This document shows positions 48,925 through 62,114 of a stretch of DNA of 64,000 nucleotides, piece after piece. A program made the position numbers and the translations under genes. This DNA is from Myxocyprinus asiaticus (Eukaryota; Chordata; Actinopteri; Cypriniformes; Catostomidae). The stretch is from positions 18,598,992 to 18,662,991 of the forward strand of contig NC_059372.1 in the NCBI RefSeq assembly GCF_019703515.2, in the 5' to 3' direction. Position 1 is the stretch's first letter, and each line of letters opens with the position of its first letter. Below the pieces are notes generated by a model. The model was not told the origin of the DNA. It worked only from the letters and a program-made list of their open reading frames with translations, and made no database searches.

Positions 48925-49310
48925 TTGTTATTGCTTTTGGCTTGGGGGTTGTGACTAGGATTCCTTAAATTTGCTCTCAGGCATCTTCTCTTGGAATTTA
49001 GAAAGCTGGAAGGATCATTTGTTTCCCCAGGCGGACCTAGGTACTGACGGAGGATCCATTGTCCTACAGAGCTGAGATATTCTTCTAAAAATCTTTGTTT
49101 GTGTTCAGCAGAAGAAAGTCATACACATCTGGGATGGCATATGGGTGAGTAAATTAGAGAGTTTTCATGTTTAGGGGAACCATCCCTTTAAAGAAATGCG
49201 TTGGGGGGGGTTGGGGGTTGTGACTAGGATTCCTTGAATTTTCTCTAAGGCGTCTTCTCTTGGAATTTAGTCTGCTGGTAGGATCATTAGTTTCCCCAGG
49301 TGGACCTGGG
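48925..49310 (+). repeat. Direct duplication enclosing an Angel-like right half
   Basis: The segment GGGGGTTGTGACTAGGATTC, CTTCTCTTGGAATTTAG, TTTCCCCAGGCGGACC at about 48945-49045 recurs at about 49211-49310. The Angel right half with AAATGCGTTG also occurs twice (48415-48564 and 49063-49203). The second copy lacks the 380 bases holding the endonuclease fragment. Confidence 0.65.
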
Positions 49311-50645
49311 TACTGGCCCTAACCACCTTCATTGAGAATTGCTTTGAGAGCAAGCTGAAGACAGAAACAGTGTTCCTCGATCTCACAGCCTCCTATGACA
49401 CTGTCTGGCACAAAGGCCTTCTGCTGAAACTTACAATAGTACTCCCCGCCTGGGCAACACTGCTAACCAACCGGAGGTTCAGAGTTCAACTTGGACAGAA
49501 TAAAAGCACATGGATAACACAGAGAAACAGGCTCCCACAAGGATCAGTTCTCGACCCAACCCTGTTTAACTTCTACACAAACGACTTACCCAACACTAAA
49601 TCCCACAAATTAATTTACGCCGACAGCATCTGCCTGGCAACCCAAGCACCATTTTTTGATTCACTGGAACAGGTCCTCACTGAAGACCTCTCAAAACTGG
49701 ACCAATACTGCAAAACCTGGTGCCTAAAACCAAGCCCAGCAAAAACAGTCTCTAGTGTATTCCACCTTCAAAATGCAAATGTTGCCAAATAACTAAACAT
49801 CCAACTGAGCGGACTTAAGATGAAGCACACCCCCAAACCAACCTGTCTGGGAGTGAGCCTTGACAGGACCCTGTCCTTTAAGGAATATCTGAAAGGAATG
49901 GCAGCAAAGGTGAAGTCCAGAAACAACCTGCTTAGTAAGCTCGCAGGCTCAAAATTAGGGGCAGCAGCCCTCACACTGCGTGCCTCAGCACTGGCCCTTG
50001 CATACTCTGCAGCAGAATACTGTGCCCCTGTCTGGTCCAGGTCATCCCATACACACCATGTGGATGCCCAGCTTAACATAACCATGCGAATCATAACCGG
50101 CACTATTCACTCAACACCACTCCCCTGGCTCCCTGTCCTATCCAACATAACCCCCCCCCCCCCCCCCCCACATATCCGACGAGTCGCACTTACTCAAAGG
50201 ATGCTCTAAAAGGTCAAAGATTCCCCCATCTACAAATCCACACAGACATCTTCAATCCACCTACTGCCCGTCTCCCATCTAGATGACCAATTTGGAATAA
50301 AACACCACCAGCTGACTTTACCACCCAATCTGCTTGGGAAAAGGAATGGGAGTCCAAGGATCCCCCAAACAAACATCTGGTGTCAGATCCCACTCAACAG
50401 GTCCCTGGCACCAACCTCCCAAGGAGACAGTGGTCAGCCCTCAACAGATTCAGGACCAGCCACGGCCTCTGCTTGGCCAGGTGGGGAAGCAGTCCAAGCC
50501 CACTGTGTGCATGTGGAGAGGAGCAAACAATGGAATACATCGTTGAAGCTTGCCCTCTCCAAAGACTAAAAGGAGGCTTTGTCACCCTCCATGCAGCAGA
50601 TCATGAGGCAACTGCTTGGCTCGAGGATTTTGCATTCGCTAAATA
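49310..50645 (+). pseudogene. LINE reverse transcriptase, truncated and inactive
   Basis: RT motifs run in order: LTTFIENCFESKLKTETVFL, DLTASYDTVWHKGLLLK (motif A), RLPQGSVLDPTLFNFYTNDL (motif B) and LIYADSICLATQAP (motif C, where the second catalytic Asp is Ser). The C-terminal part, ALAYSAAEYCAPVWSRS, then RFRTSHGLCLARWGS and CACGEEQTMEYIVEACPL, is in shifted frames with a C-run at 50152-50170. The final AKstop is followed by an AT-rich tail. The 5' part is missing. Clade not assigned. Confidence 0.85.
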
Positions 50646-50943
50646 AATACATTTAAATGATCACACATTTTTGTTTGTTGTTGGTTTTGACAGTAGGTCA
50701 TTGCAGAGAGTGAATAATTTAAACAGTTTTGCATCCCATCTGCTTCATATGCAAATTCTATCACTAGATGGCACTGTAAGAACAGGTTACTCACAGTGAA
50801 TCAAGAGCACCAAAACAAAGTGATCCACCCAGTCCACTGTGGATTTTTATTTTAGTCTGCAATAAATATTAACCAAATATTATTTTAATACATTAAATAG
50901 ATTATGAAACTGAGTTTATATTAACTAGTGCTTTTTATGTCAT

Positions 50944-50982
<39 letters not shown>

Positions 50983-52564
50983 GAGGAGAACAGATGAAAC
51001 TTCTGAAATGTATGTCATATTACGGTCTGATAACAAAATGACACTAACAAAAGTGTTTTTTGGACATGTACTATGGTTCTACCATGGTATTCTTTGAAAT
51101 AGTTTACTCACAGCTTAGCATTCAGGACAATGAATAACATTAATGCTAATTGGATGCATTCATTTGTGGAATTTCCCTTTTCTGTTTTTATTTTTTATGA
51201 TTTTGTTATGTTCATTTTCAAATAAAGCATAGCAAGACAGGGGGTAATATGAAATAAAATTTCTGTTATTATAAACATTGAATCACTTTGCATGTTAAAT
51301 GTTACAGCCACAGTTAGAAGAGTCTGTATCAAGAGCCGCCTTGCCATTATAAAAGAAACCTACCACAACAGTGTCATCAGCTTTGCACTAGTGATTGTAA
51401 ACTTTATGAATACATAATAATAAAACATATTCAAAGAGCAATAAACACACTTTAAGTAGTTCTAATATAGAGTCTTCAGTCATATGGCATTTACGGCTCA
51501 TGAGATTTGCTAAAAATAAAGCAAAGATTGCAACACCTAGGTCACATACTGTACGTCCAGGGCTGCATATGTCAGCCGAGCAACTGCCTCTGAGATTAAT
51601 GGGAATGCTAATAGATAGCTCTCTCCAGATATATATTATAACTGCTTGTGAACCAGTATAATCGTGTTGATGTACATGTGGGCAGTCTTATGTTCTTCTG
51701 ATAGAGAACCCAAATTTAACCTTAAATGACCTTTAAGTTTGAACCAGTCTGACTTCAAGATTTGAATCATCATAATCTTAAATCAAGGAATATGAGATAC
51801 CAAATCCAGCTCTCTGGCTCCAACTAATGAGGTGGAATAAAAACAGTGTTGGAATCGTTATTACAGCTATAATCCTCTCCATGATACTAGAGTGAGACAG
51901 AGCACAGCTGAAAACACGTTCTGATGGGGGTAGAGATGACGGGTGCAGAGAAGAGGAGAAAGGAGAGTACCACAGTTTGAATGGTTGACGCTTTGCGCTT
52001 GGCAAATGGAAAACTCCATCAGCTGCAAAATGAGCTTTTATCAAAGATATTAGGGCTAACCTAATAGGCCTGTAGGGATAATTACACAACATAAAACACA
52101 TACATAGAGCAGTGATGTCCATGAGAGGTGAAAGACACAAAGAATGAAAGACAAGAGAAAAAAAAAGAGTCAGTTGAAGGTGTAAGTTTAATAATGCATT
52201 ATATACTTGACACTTTACTTACAAAATGTTCTACTATTGATGGTAAAACAAAATGCACTAGTGTCAGCGTTGCATGTGACAAGGTCTTTGTGTATGTACG
52301 CAGCTGCCTCACAACAATGAAGAATAATGATAATTAAATCCCTTCCTTATGATAATTTCATAAGGAATGGATTTAATTGTAGTTGCTGTGTTTGCAAATC
52401 ACTGCACATTCGATAATTACCAGGAAATTGAACCCTCATAGTGTGCCATTGAAAGAGGCTTTGTTTTCCTTTTAGTGATTCAAATAGATTTTTATGTCTC
52501 ACTGTGGTGCACATTCACAACGTGACCCTCTTTTAAAATGTGTTGAGGTTGTTTGGCTACTGAG
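50646..52564. other. Intergenic DNA, no gene recognised
   Basis: An (ATT)n microsatellite is at about 50947-50981. No coding features. The minus-strand 120-codon frame at 51778-52140 has no recognisable domain. Confidence 0.5.
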
Positions 52565-53092
52565 CTTAAAGGAACAGTGATAAAATCTGTCACCCTCATG
52601 TCGTTCCAAACACGATTTCGGGTCTGTTTATTACAGCAATTGCATACCTTCAAAACACTTAGAATATAAAACATAAGTCATATGGACCATGTAGACAGCA
52701 TGGTACTTTTATATTGCTTTTTTTCAGCCCCAGGCCTCATTTACTTTCATAATATGGAAAAGAGTGGCCAGGATATTCTTCAAAAATTTGTCTTTTATGC
52801 TTTAGGGAAGAAAACTGGGAGTGTAGGTGGCGTAGTGGGCCAAACGACTGAACGAGTAAGCAGTGGAGGTTTGAGCCCCACAGCCATCACCATTGTAACC
52901 TTGAGCAAGGCACTTAACTCAAGGTTTCTCCGGGGTGATTGTCCCTGTAATAAGGGTAAGTTGCTTTGGATAAAAGTGTCTGCTAAATGCAAATGCCTAA
53001 ATGGAAGAAAACAAGTTATACATGTTTAGAATGACATATGAGTGAGTAAATATTGACAGAATTTTCATTTTTGGCTGAACTATTCCTTTAAA
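52565..53092. mobile_element. Angel-like element with a nested SINE
   Basis: TTAAAGGAACAGTGATAAAA and CTCATGTCGTTCCAAAC on the left, GGCTGAACTATTCCTTTAA on the right. The SINE splits the family's GAAGAAAACAAGTTATAC segment. Confidence 0.65.
52816..53002 (+). mobile_element. tRNA-derived SINE with 10-bp target duplication
   Basis: Starts TGGGAGTGTAGGTGGCGTAG with an A-box-like GTGGGCC and a B-box-like GGTTTGAGCCCC. It then has CTTGAGCAAGGCACTTAACT and ends GTCTGCTAAATGCAAATGCC. GGAAGAAAAC flanks it at 52806-52815 and 53003-53012. A different family from the 29736/62290 SINE. Confidence 0.78.
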
Positions 53093-53879
53093 ATCCTCAG
53101 TGACTCTCTTCCAAAAATGTATGTTTTAATTGTATATCTGCAACATATCTTTGTGAATTCCAGGCTCAAACACTCCCTGTATTAGCCTGTTTGTGCAGTT
53201 CATTCATGTTCTCTAATAGCATAAATTGTATCCTATTGATTTCCCCACCTCCTTTTATTCACACTTCCTCATTCCCATAGAGACGTGCTCTCCTCTGACA
53301 TGTCATGCTGATTGCTCCCATCCATGGCTTTATGTACCCCATCCACATCCCAGCAGTGGCAGCAAACATGTAGACAAGAAAGCTGGAGGCTACACTTCTC
53401 TGGAGCTTTCAGCTACGCTGTGTGACACCCACCTCAGAGAGAGAGCAACAATACCGAAGGAACTCATGCCCCTGTGTGGCTGGGGGTGTTCTGATGTTAG
53501 TTTGAAAAGAAAATTTGGTAGGATTTTTTTCTCCCCGTCATGATTATTTTGAGTGATGCTACCGCAATGATCAATTTGGATTATGCATTTATCTTGCTAT
53601 CCAGCTTCAAAGGAAAGCGAACAATCCTGATAATTGGAGAGTGTGTAATGTGTTATATAATGAAAAGCAAAAAGGTTCATTATGATATAACACTTCTATA
53701 GTGCTCTAGATGAATTAATATCCCAGGTTGCAGTTTGCTCTGCCTTAAGTGGCCACTGTGTGAGGGCCACATACTGTTTCAATGAACAAACAAATGCAGG
53801 CTCTTGATTAAATAGAAGCTCAGTGGGTTGCATCTCTTCATGTAAACTAATGTTTTGTATCACAGTGAGGAGGCAAATG
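53093..53879. other. Intergenic DNA, no gene recognised
   Basis: A 105-codon frame at 53226-53543 has no recognisable motif. Otherwise AT-rich single-copy sequence. Confidence 0.45.
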
Positions 53880-54072
53880 TGGGTAAAAATTTTTTTTAGA
53901 TGGTTCTTTCCTGCGTCCTTCGTTCATTCCTTTCCTTATCTCTCTTTTTCCTCCAGTGTTTGTTCCCTTCCTTCCTTTTCTTAATTTTCCTTTCCTTATC
54001 TCACTTTTATCTCCCGTGTTCGTTTGTTCTTCTATTTATTTATTTTCTTTTCCTTATCTCTTTCTTACCTCC
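53880..54072 (+). repeat. Pyrimidine-rich (TTCC)n-type low-complexity tract, left part
   Basis: Degenerate TTCCTT/CTTTTCC repeats. It continues at 55411-55905 on the other side of the LTR element, so it was one tract before the insertion. Confidence 0.85.
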
Positions 54073-55405
54073 TGTAACGAATGCAGGAAGTGCAGGAGAA
54101 CAGGATCTAAGTGCAGCTTTGATTTAATAAGAAAATGAGTCCAGATACAAAACTTGGAAAACACAGTAACAAAACAAAACTAAAACTCGGGAACAGAACA
54201 AACATCACATCCATGGGGGTAACAGGAAACAACAACTGACAAAGACACAAGCAAACACAAGGACATTAAATACATTGGGTGCAAACAAGGTAAACAAGAA
54301 ACAGCTGGGAACAATCAGGGCAGGAACCAGGAACAGAGACACAAGAAGGTAAACAAAACTTCAAACAAAAAGTCTCTTAAACACCTAGCGACCTCTGGTG
54401 GCCGCTAGGGCAAAGGTCTCAGGTGTGACATAGCCCTCCCTTTAAGGAGCGACTCCTGGTGCTCCTAAACTTAAGACCAAAAAATTATTTTATTTTTTTA
54501 ATGGGAGGAGCAGGACATTACAGGAATTGGTAGTCCCAGAAAGCACAGGGGTAACGAGAGGGGCTGAAGGCCACCAGTGAACCCAGAGAGACCACCGGAG
54601 GGCAAGACGGACCAGGCGGCCAAGGCAGAATGGATGGGTAGTCCGAAGACTGACGTGGATCAGGAGACCAAACAGGACAGGGTGGACCAGGTGGATGGTC
54701 AGGAGACCAGTGAAGATCAGGCAGACGGCCAGGAGACCAGGGTAGATCAGGCGGACGGCCAGGAGACCAAGGAGACCAGAGCAGATCAGTCGGACAGCCA
54801 GGAGACCAAGGAGGCCAGAGCAGATCAGGCAGACAGCCAGGTGACCAAGGTGGCCAGAGCAGATCAGGCGGACAGCCAAAAGACCAAGGAGGAGCCTGCG
54901 GACAATCATGAGGCCAGGAAGGTGACCACAGGGCAGGAACTGGGTCAGGAGGCCTGGGAGACGGGCACAGGGCAGGGACTGGGTCAGGAGGCCTGGGAGG
55001 TGGTCACAGGCCCGGGACTGGGTCAGTAGGCCTGGGAGGTGGCCACAGGGCAGGGACTGGGTCAGGAGGCCTGGGAGGCTGCCACAGGGCCGGGACAGGG
55101 TCAGGAGAAAATGAGTCCAGATACAAAACTTGGAAAACACAGGAACAAAACAAAACTAAAACTTGGGAACAGAACAAACGTCACATCCATGGGGGTAACA
55201 GGAAACAACAACTGACAAAGCCACAAGCAAACACAAGGACATTAAATACATTGGGGCAAACATGGTAAACAAGAAAGAGCTGGGAACAATCAGGGCAGGA
55301 ACCAGGAACAGCAACACAAGAAGGTAAACAAAACTTCAAATTAAAATTATCTTAAACACCTAGCGACCTCTGGTGGCCGCTAGGGCAAAAGTCTCATGTG
55401 TGACA
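54073..55405 (-). mobile_element. Degenerate Gypsy-type LTR element with CCTCC target duplication
   Basis: Two direct repeats of about 300-358 bp (54073-54430 and 55109-55405) share GAGTCCAGATACAAAACTTG and CCTAGCGACCTCTGGTGGCC and much between. Element ends are TGTAACG and GTGTGACA, flanked by CCTCC at 54068-54072 and 55406-55410. Read on the minus strand, a polypurine tract (AAAGGGAGGGCTA) precedes the left LTR, so the element runs right to left. The right LTR lacks its last 58 or so bases and the primer-binding region. No pol genes remain. Confidence 0.78.
54640..55095. repeat. Minisatellite inside the LTR element
   Basis: Tandem units of about 30-36 bases (GGCCAGGAGACCA, GCAGATCAGGCGGACAGCC), then units of about 40 bases (GGACTGGGTCAGGAGGCCTG). 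It gives repetitive frames on both strands (about 150 and 216 codons). This is the degenerate 3' coding tail of the element, not a host gene. Confidence 0.7.
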
Positions 55406-55410
55406 CCTCC

Positions 55411-55905
55411 CATGTTTGTTTATTTGTTCCTTCCTTCCTTGTCTCTATTTTTTCTACCATCTTCCTTTCTTCATTCATTTCTTCATTTCCTTGTCTCTCT
55501 TTTTCCTCCCATCCTCCATCCTTCCCTTCCTTTCATTTATTTTCATTTCCATATCTCTTTTACCTTAGGTATTTATTTGTATGTTTGTTTCTTTCTTTGT
55601 TCATTCGTTCGTTCCTTCCTTCCTTCCTTCCATCCTTCCTTTTCTTTTCTCTCTTTTCCTCCCGCATTCTTTTGATTTATTTAATTTCCATATTTTTTAC
55701 CACAAGTATTTATTTGTTTGTTCATTTCTTTCTTTGTTAGTTCCTTTCTTCCTAACTTCCTTCCCATGTTTCTCTTTTTCCTCCCATTTTCCTTTCTTCC
55801 TTCGTTCCTTCCCTTCTTTCCTTGTCTCTCTTTTTCCTCCCATCTTCCTTTCTTCCTTCCTTACTTTTCTTGTCTCTCTTTTCCTCCCATCTTCCTTTCT
55901 TGCAT
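55411..55905 (+). repeat. Pyrimidine-rich (TTCC)n-type low-complexity tract, right part
   Basis: CTTCCTT, TTCATTC and TTTTCCTCCCATCTTCC units. The Phe/Leu/Ser-rich frames across it are spurious. Confidence 0.88.
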
Positions 55906-57660
55906 TAAAGGAATAAACATAAATAATTAAAGAGACAAATCTTCTCTGTGAGATATAGCTATCTATCCGGTGGTGTCTCTACATTAGGGCCAGGTGCACC
56001 CCACCAGATGTGGTGCTTTTGTGCAAAATGCATGGCATAATCATACTCATAATCATTTATTTTAGGAAATATATTTTCCACATATTAAACCTTTTCTATG
56101 TCCATTATACAAGATGAGACAAGAGATACTATTTTGAGAAATTCTATTATCCTTAAGGTCTATTGCATTAAAGCCATGTAATTGTTCTCATTTGCTATGT
56201 GTGGGGCTAGCCCATCATCTTCCATGTAAATCAAGGGAGATCTGAAGAACGTCGTGGCCATATGCAGCAAGTGTTCAATTATAACCTAAGGGGCACATAT
56301 GCCTTTGCCCTTTAGCCGGTCAAAAGCTTTGATAATTTGTATGTCAAGCTGACATGGTCCTGAGAAGTTACCGCTCTTGAGTGCAGACCTGCATAGTGAA
56401 CTTCTTTGGTAAGTTTTAAAAGCTATATTTATTCTAATATGTTGTTGGTTGGATTAGTTAAAGCGCACTGCTCATCCTTTCATTGAATTTTATGTCTTTG
56501 CTTTGTGGTGTTGATGCATTGATTTGTATTAGATTTCAATAACTGCTAAATATTGAGTCTTGTTCGTTTTGATTTGTTTTGTTATGCTGTTATGCATTAG
56601 TGAGATAATATGCACAACCTTTGATGATTTGCCTATATCTGGTTTGCTTTCATGGTCATTTGAACATTTTAACTTGTGTGTACCTTTCAGTGGTGTTATG
56701 TGCTGAGATGAAATTATTAGGGATGTTTGTGCATGACATCATGTTCAGAGATTGTGGTAGAGAAAATCTTTATCCGTCACTCTGATGGACTAAAATTTCC
56801 TTCATGGTCTATTTTTTCCATTATACAAGTTTTCATTCTATGAGTACTAGTGCTACATTCAGGGGCATAGCATTCATTATATTGGCATATATAGTCGGTA
56901 GACCTATGAGATATATTTTTTGACTCCCCTGAGCCTGGTGAAACCAACGAGTTCTGGGGTGAATATTCTACCAGTCAATCTACCACTGCGCTAAAACAGA
57001 ACTTTTTCAGTGTGCCTGATCTCAGCATAAAGTGTCACATATGAAAAGCACACACATCTCTGAAGCTCAGTTAATACAGGTATTACTAAAATAACTGACA
57101 ATTCTGCTCTAAATGTAATGATTGCACTTTTATTAAATGCAAGTCTAATTGTTAAAAACAATGCACCACTCCTTGGCGCTTTCTTTTTGTTATTATACTT
57201 TTTTGAGCTTTATTATCATGCACACTGATGTAATGATTGATGCATTCAGTCAAGAAATCTGAGACCCTCTCCTCGAAATCCAAACACAATTGGTCAAAAG
57301 AGACACATATTTCCAGGTGTAAATGGAGATGGTTAATATGCATCTTAACGCATCTTAATACCACGGAATAAACAAAGCACACACACAGCGGGAGTTATTG
57401 TATAAGCATATTAAGCTAAAAGTTTTCTTGTTTTTATAAAATGAAAAATCGATTTTTCATTATGTAGATTTTAAAATTGTTTGTCTCAAGAATCGCAGTT
57501 TGTGACTGAATCGATTTTTTTCCCCACCCCATAATAGCTAAACTGGCAGATTAATTCCAAGGTCATGCGTTTACTTTCAAGGGAACAATTTTTAAAATAG
57601 ACTGTATTCCATTTGTATTGTCTTCACTATATCCTGGAAATGTATTGCTTATAGAGATTC
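55906..57660. other. Intergenic DNA, no gene recognised
   Basis: AT-rich, with short frames only. No repeat with clear ends. Confidence 0.5.
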
Positions 57661-57671
57661 ACCAATCAGAC

Positions 57672-58976
57672 AATCTTCCTTTCCTTTCCTTTCTTCTTAT
57701 CTTTCCATTCTGTTCTTTTCTGTATCTTTCCTTTTTCCTTTCTTTTTTATTTTTTTTCCTTTCTTTCTTTATCTTTCCATTCCTTTTCCTTCCATTTCCT
57801 TTCCTTTCCTTTTTTTCTTATCTTTCCTTTTCCTTTCATTTCTTTTCCTTTCCCTTTTTGCTTATCTTTCCTTTTCTTTTCCTTTCCTTTATATTCCTTT
57901 CCATATCTTTCCTTTTTCTTTTTGCTTATCTTTCCTTTTCTTTTCCTTTCCTTTATATTCCTTTCCATATCTTTCCTTTTTCTTTTCTTTCATTTCCATA
58001 TCTTTCCTTTATTTTTTTTACTTTCCTTTTCATATCTTTCCTTTATTTTTTAATTTCCTTTCCTTATCTTTCCATTCCTTTTCCTTTCTTCCTTTCCTTT
58101 CCTTTCCTTTCCTTTCCTTTCCTTTCCTTTCCTTTCCTTTCCTTTATTTTTTCCCTTTCCTTATCTTTCCATTCCCTTTCCTTTCTTTTCCTCTTCTTTC
58201 CTTTCCTTATTTTCTTATCTTTCCTTTCCATTCCTTTCCTTTACGTATCTTTAATTTTTCTTTTCTTTCCTTTCCTTTCCTTTCCTTTCCTTTCCTTTCC
58301 TTTCCTTTCCTTTCCTTTCCTTTCCTTTCCTTTCCTTTCCTCTTCTTTCCTTTCCATTCCTTTCCTTCCCATATCTTTCTATTCCTTTTCCTTTCCTTTC
58401 CATTCCTTTTCCTTTCCTTTCCTTTCCTTTCCTTTCCTCTTCTTTCCTTTCCTTTCCTTTCCTTTCCTTTCCTTTCCTTTTTTCTTATCATTCCATTCCT
58501 TTCTTTTCTGTATCTTTCCTTTTTCCTTTATTTTCTTACCTTTCATTTCTTTTCTTTCCTTTCCATATCTTTCCTTTATTTTTTCCCTTTCCTTATCTTT
58601 CCTTTCCTTTCCTTTCCTCTTATTTTCTTTTCTTTTTTCTTATCTTTCCTTTCCATTCCATTCCTCTCCTTTCCATATCTTTCATTTTTATTTCCTTTTC
58701 CTTTCCTTTCCTTTCCTTTCCTTTCCTTTCCTTTCCTTTCCTTTTGTTTGCTTTTTTCTTATCTTTTCCTTTCAATTCCTTTCCTTTCCATATCTTTCCT
58801 TTTTTTATTTCCTTTCCTTTCCTTTCCTTTCCTTTCCGTATCTTCCCTTTATTTGTTCCTTTCCTTATATTTCCATTCCTTTCCTTTCCGTATCTTTCTT
58901 TTTTCTTTTCTTTTCTTTTTTTTCTTTTCTTTTCTTTTCTTTTCTTTCCTTTCTGTATCTTTCCTTTCCCCTCCTT
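57672..58976 (+). repeat. (CTTTC)n pentanucleotide satellite, about 1.3 kb
   Basis: Nearly pure pyrimidine on the plus strand, with perfect CTTTC runs at about 58087-58145, 58262-58350, 58440-58480 and 58693-58742, and degenerate TATCTTTCC units between. It produces a 533-codon Phe/Ser/Leu frame that is not a gene. Such mirror-symmetric purine/pyrimidine tracts can form triplex DNA. Confidence 0.96.
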
Positions 58977-59860
58977 TCACTCCCATGTTCCTGTGTCACT
59001 AGCAACACCAAGGACATGGGTGTGATTCCCAGGAAACATACGTACTTGTACGATGTACAGTATAGCTTGAATATACTGAAATATCTTTCCTCTCTCTCTT
59101 CTCCCTCCCATATTCCTTCCTATCTGTCTACCTATTATCTATTCCTCTCACAGAAGTTGTTCCATTTTTCTACCTGTATGCATGTGTGTGCATGTTTGTG
59201 GGTTTTTAGATGTCTCTGATATGTAATCTCTCTCAGATTTCCTTAGATACTCCAGCTAAACAATAAAAGTTGGCAGGTTCAGGTGTGTGCTCATTACACT
59301 GATAATTAGACCAATCTTCTTAGAAGGGATGCAACAGGCACATGCAAACATTTGTAAACCTTTTCTTCCAAAGCTTCAAATGAATCAGCCTGTAATAGAC
59401 TAATTTGCAGGCCAAAATTTGTCTGTTTGGTGCAACAAGACATTCCCAGCCAATATTGAAGATGATACAAAAGGGTTACAATCCCAATGGGGCCTAAATG
59501 GAAAAATTGTTAGATTGTTAGACATGTATACATAGCTAGAAGGAAATTACATACTGTTAGATTTGCTCCAGGAACAGTAGGTTGAAAAGTGTTGCTTGCA
59601 ATGATGGACTTGTCAAATAAAGTCTCAGAGCTTGATCCCATTGCAAATATATTAAAGCAGTTGAGCCTCCCAAGACTTATTGTAAAACCAATTATTGTAG
59701 TGAAATGCAATTTCTGAGAAAAGAGTTGACTTGTTTTGGTATCTTATACACTCTGCTTAATATAATTCTAATGGATGTCATCTGTTAACATCTCAAGGAC
59801 ACAGCTTTCCACCCAGCATTCACCGAGGATAAAATCACAACAGCATTATGGAATCTCTCA
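58977..59860. other. Intergenic DNA, no gene recognised
   Basis: No coding or repeat structure with clear borders. Confidence 0.5.
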
Positions 59861-60341
59861 GTTCCCTACCCGTCACTCACTCGACGTTGTGTCAATGTAA
59901 TGACACTACGGGTTACTCTTGGTAGCCCGAAACACCTCTGGTCTTTGATAAAAGGCCAATGAAAATTGGCGAGTGGTATTTGCATGCCACTCCCCCAGAC
60001 ATATGGGTATAAAAGGAGCTGGTATGCAACCACTCATTCAGATTTTCTCTTCGGAGCCGAACGGTCATGCCCACTGAGCTGAATTCTCATGTTCATTCAC
60101 CTCTGCTGGATCTGACGGCGCATTTCAGCGGCTTCTCCCTCCTCTGCACTAGTGCACTGCAGAGAACGCCCCTGGGTGCTTCGGCAGAAAAAAGAGAGTA
60201 TATTTTCCTGAAAGTATATATTTCTCTAAAAGAGCGGCACACACGGAACGTCTTTTTAAAGATGCCTTTCCGATTGTGTGTTATTCCTGGTTGCGGTCGT
60301 TACCTCTCAATTTCAGATGGTCACGATCGCTGTCTTTCGTG
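59861..60341 (+). mobile_element. DIRS1-type element, 5' end fragment
   Basis: Begins GTTCCCTACCCGTCACTCAC, matching the inverse of the right end of the 32119-37620 element. It continues through TATGGGTATAAAAGGAGCTG to the gag start MPFRLCVIPGCGRYLSISDG (ATG at 60261), then stops abruptly after DGHDRCLS. The rest of the element is absent. Confidence 0.82.
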
Positions 60342-60711
60342 ACAAGGTTTGAACATCAACTGTAATGAGATAAAACTGAAATACACAGCTTTTTAATACT
60401 TCTGTGTACAAATTTTAAGGCTGCTTATTGGATAAATACAGGTAAACATCATATTATGTGACTATGCATCACTTTTCGGAGAGCTTACGACCTACTAGTT
60501 AAGTCTTGCCTTAAGAACAGGTGGTGCAACCAAATTAAGCACTGACTTAGTTACAAACTAACCAGTAGTTACTAAACCCTTAGTGTGAACTTTACGTCCT
60601 AACATACTTGAGAACTTATGCACAGCTGGTGCAACCATGCCAGGAAGCGTAACACACAATCACAAATTGCACTTGGCATCTTATAAAGTTACATATGTTC
60701 GTGTTGCCTAA

Positions 60712-62009
<1,298 letters not shown>

Positions 62010-62037
62010 GCAGGTTCACCCTTCTCATTAAGTAAGT

Positions 62038-62040
<3 letters not shown>

Positions 62041-62070
<30 letters not shown>
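62041..62070. repeat. (CA)n microsatellite
   Basis: About 15 CA units followed by ATGTGTGTATATATACTG. Confidence 0.92.
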
Positions 62071-62072
<2 letters not shown>

Positions 62073-62114
62073 ATGTGTGTATATATACTGTATATAACAA
62101 TATATCAAGCAATC

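Noticed and set aside
52128..53543. Possible small host gene downstream of znf385a
   Set aside because: Frames here coincide with an Angel-like element, a SINE and unmotivated sequence. I saw no exon chain with matching phases.
54490..55140. 216- and 150-codon frames on opposite strands
   Set aside because: Both are translations of a tandem repeat inside an LTR element, with no domain and no splice or promoter context.
53880..55920. Possible CRISPR-like or structured tandem array
   Set aside because: Units vary in length and merge into low-complexity pyrimidine sequence around a retroelement. There are no regular spacers and this is a vertebrate genome.
57618..59219. 533-codon Phe/Ser/Leu-rich open frame
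   Set aside because: It is the translation of a pyrimidine satellite that contains no stop codons in this frame; composition alone explains it.
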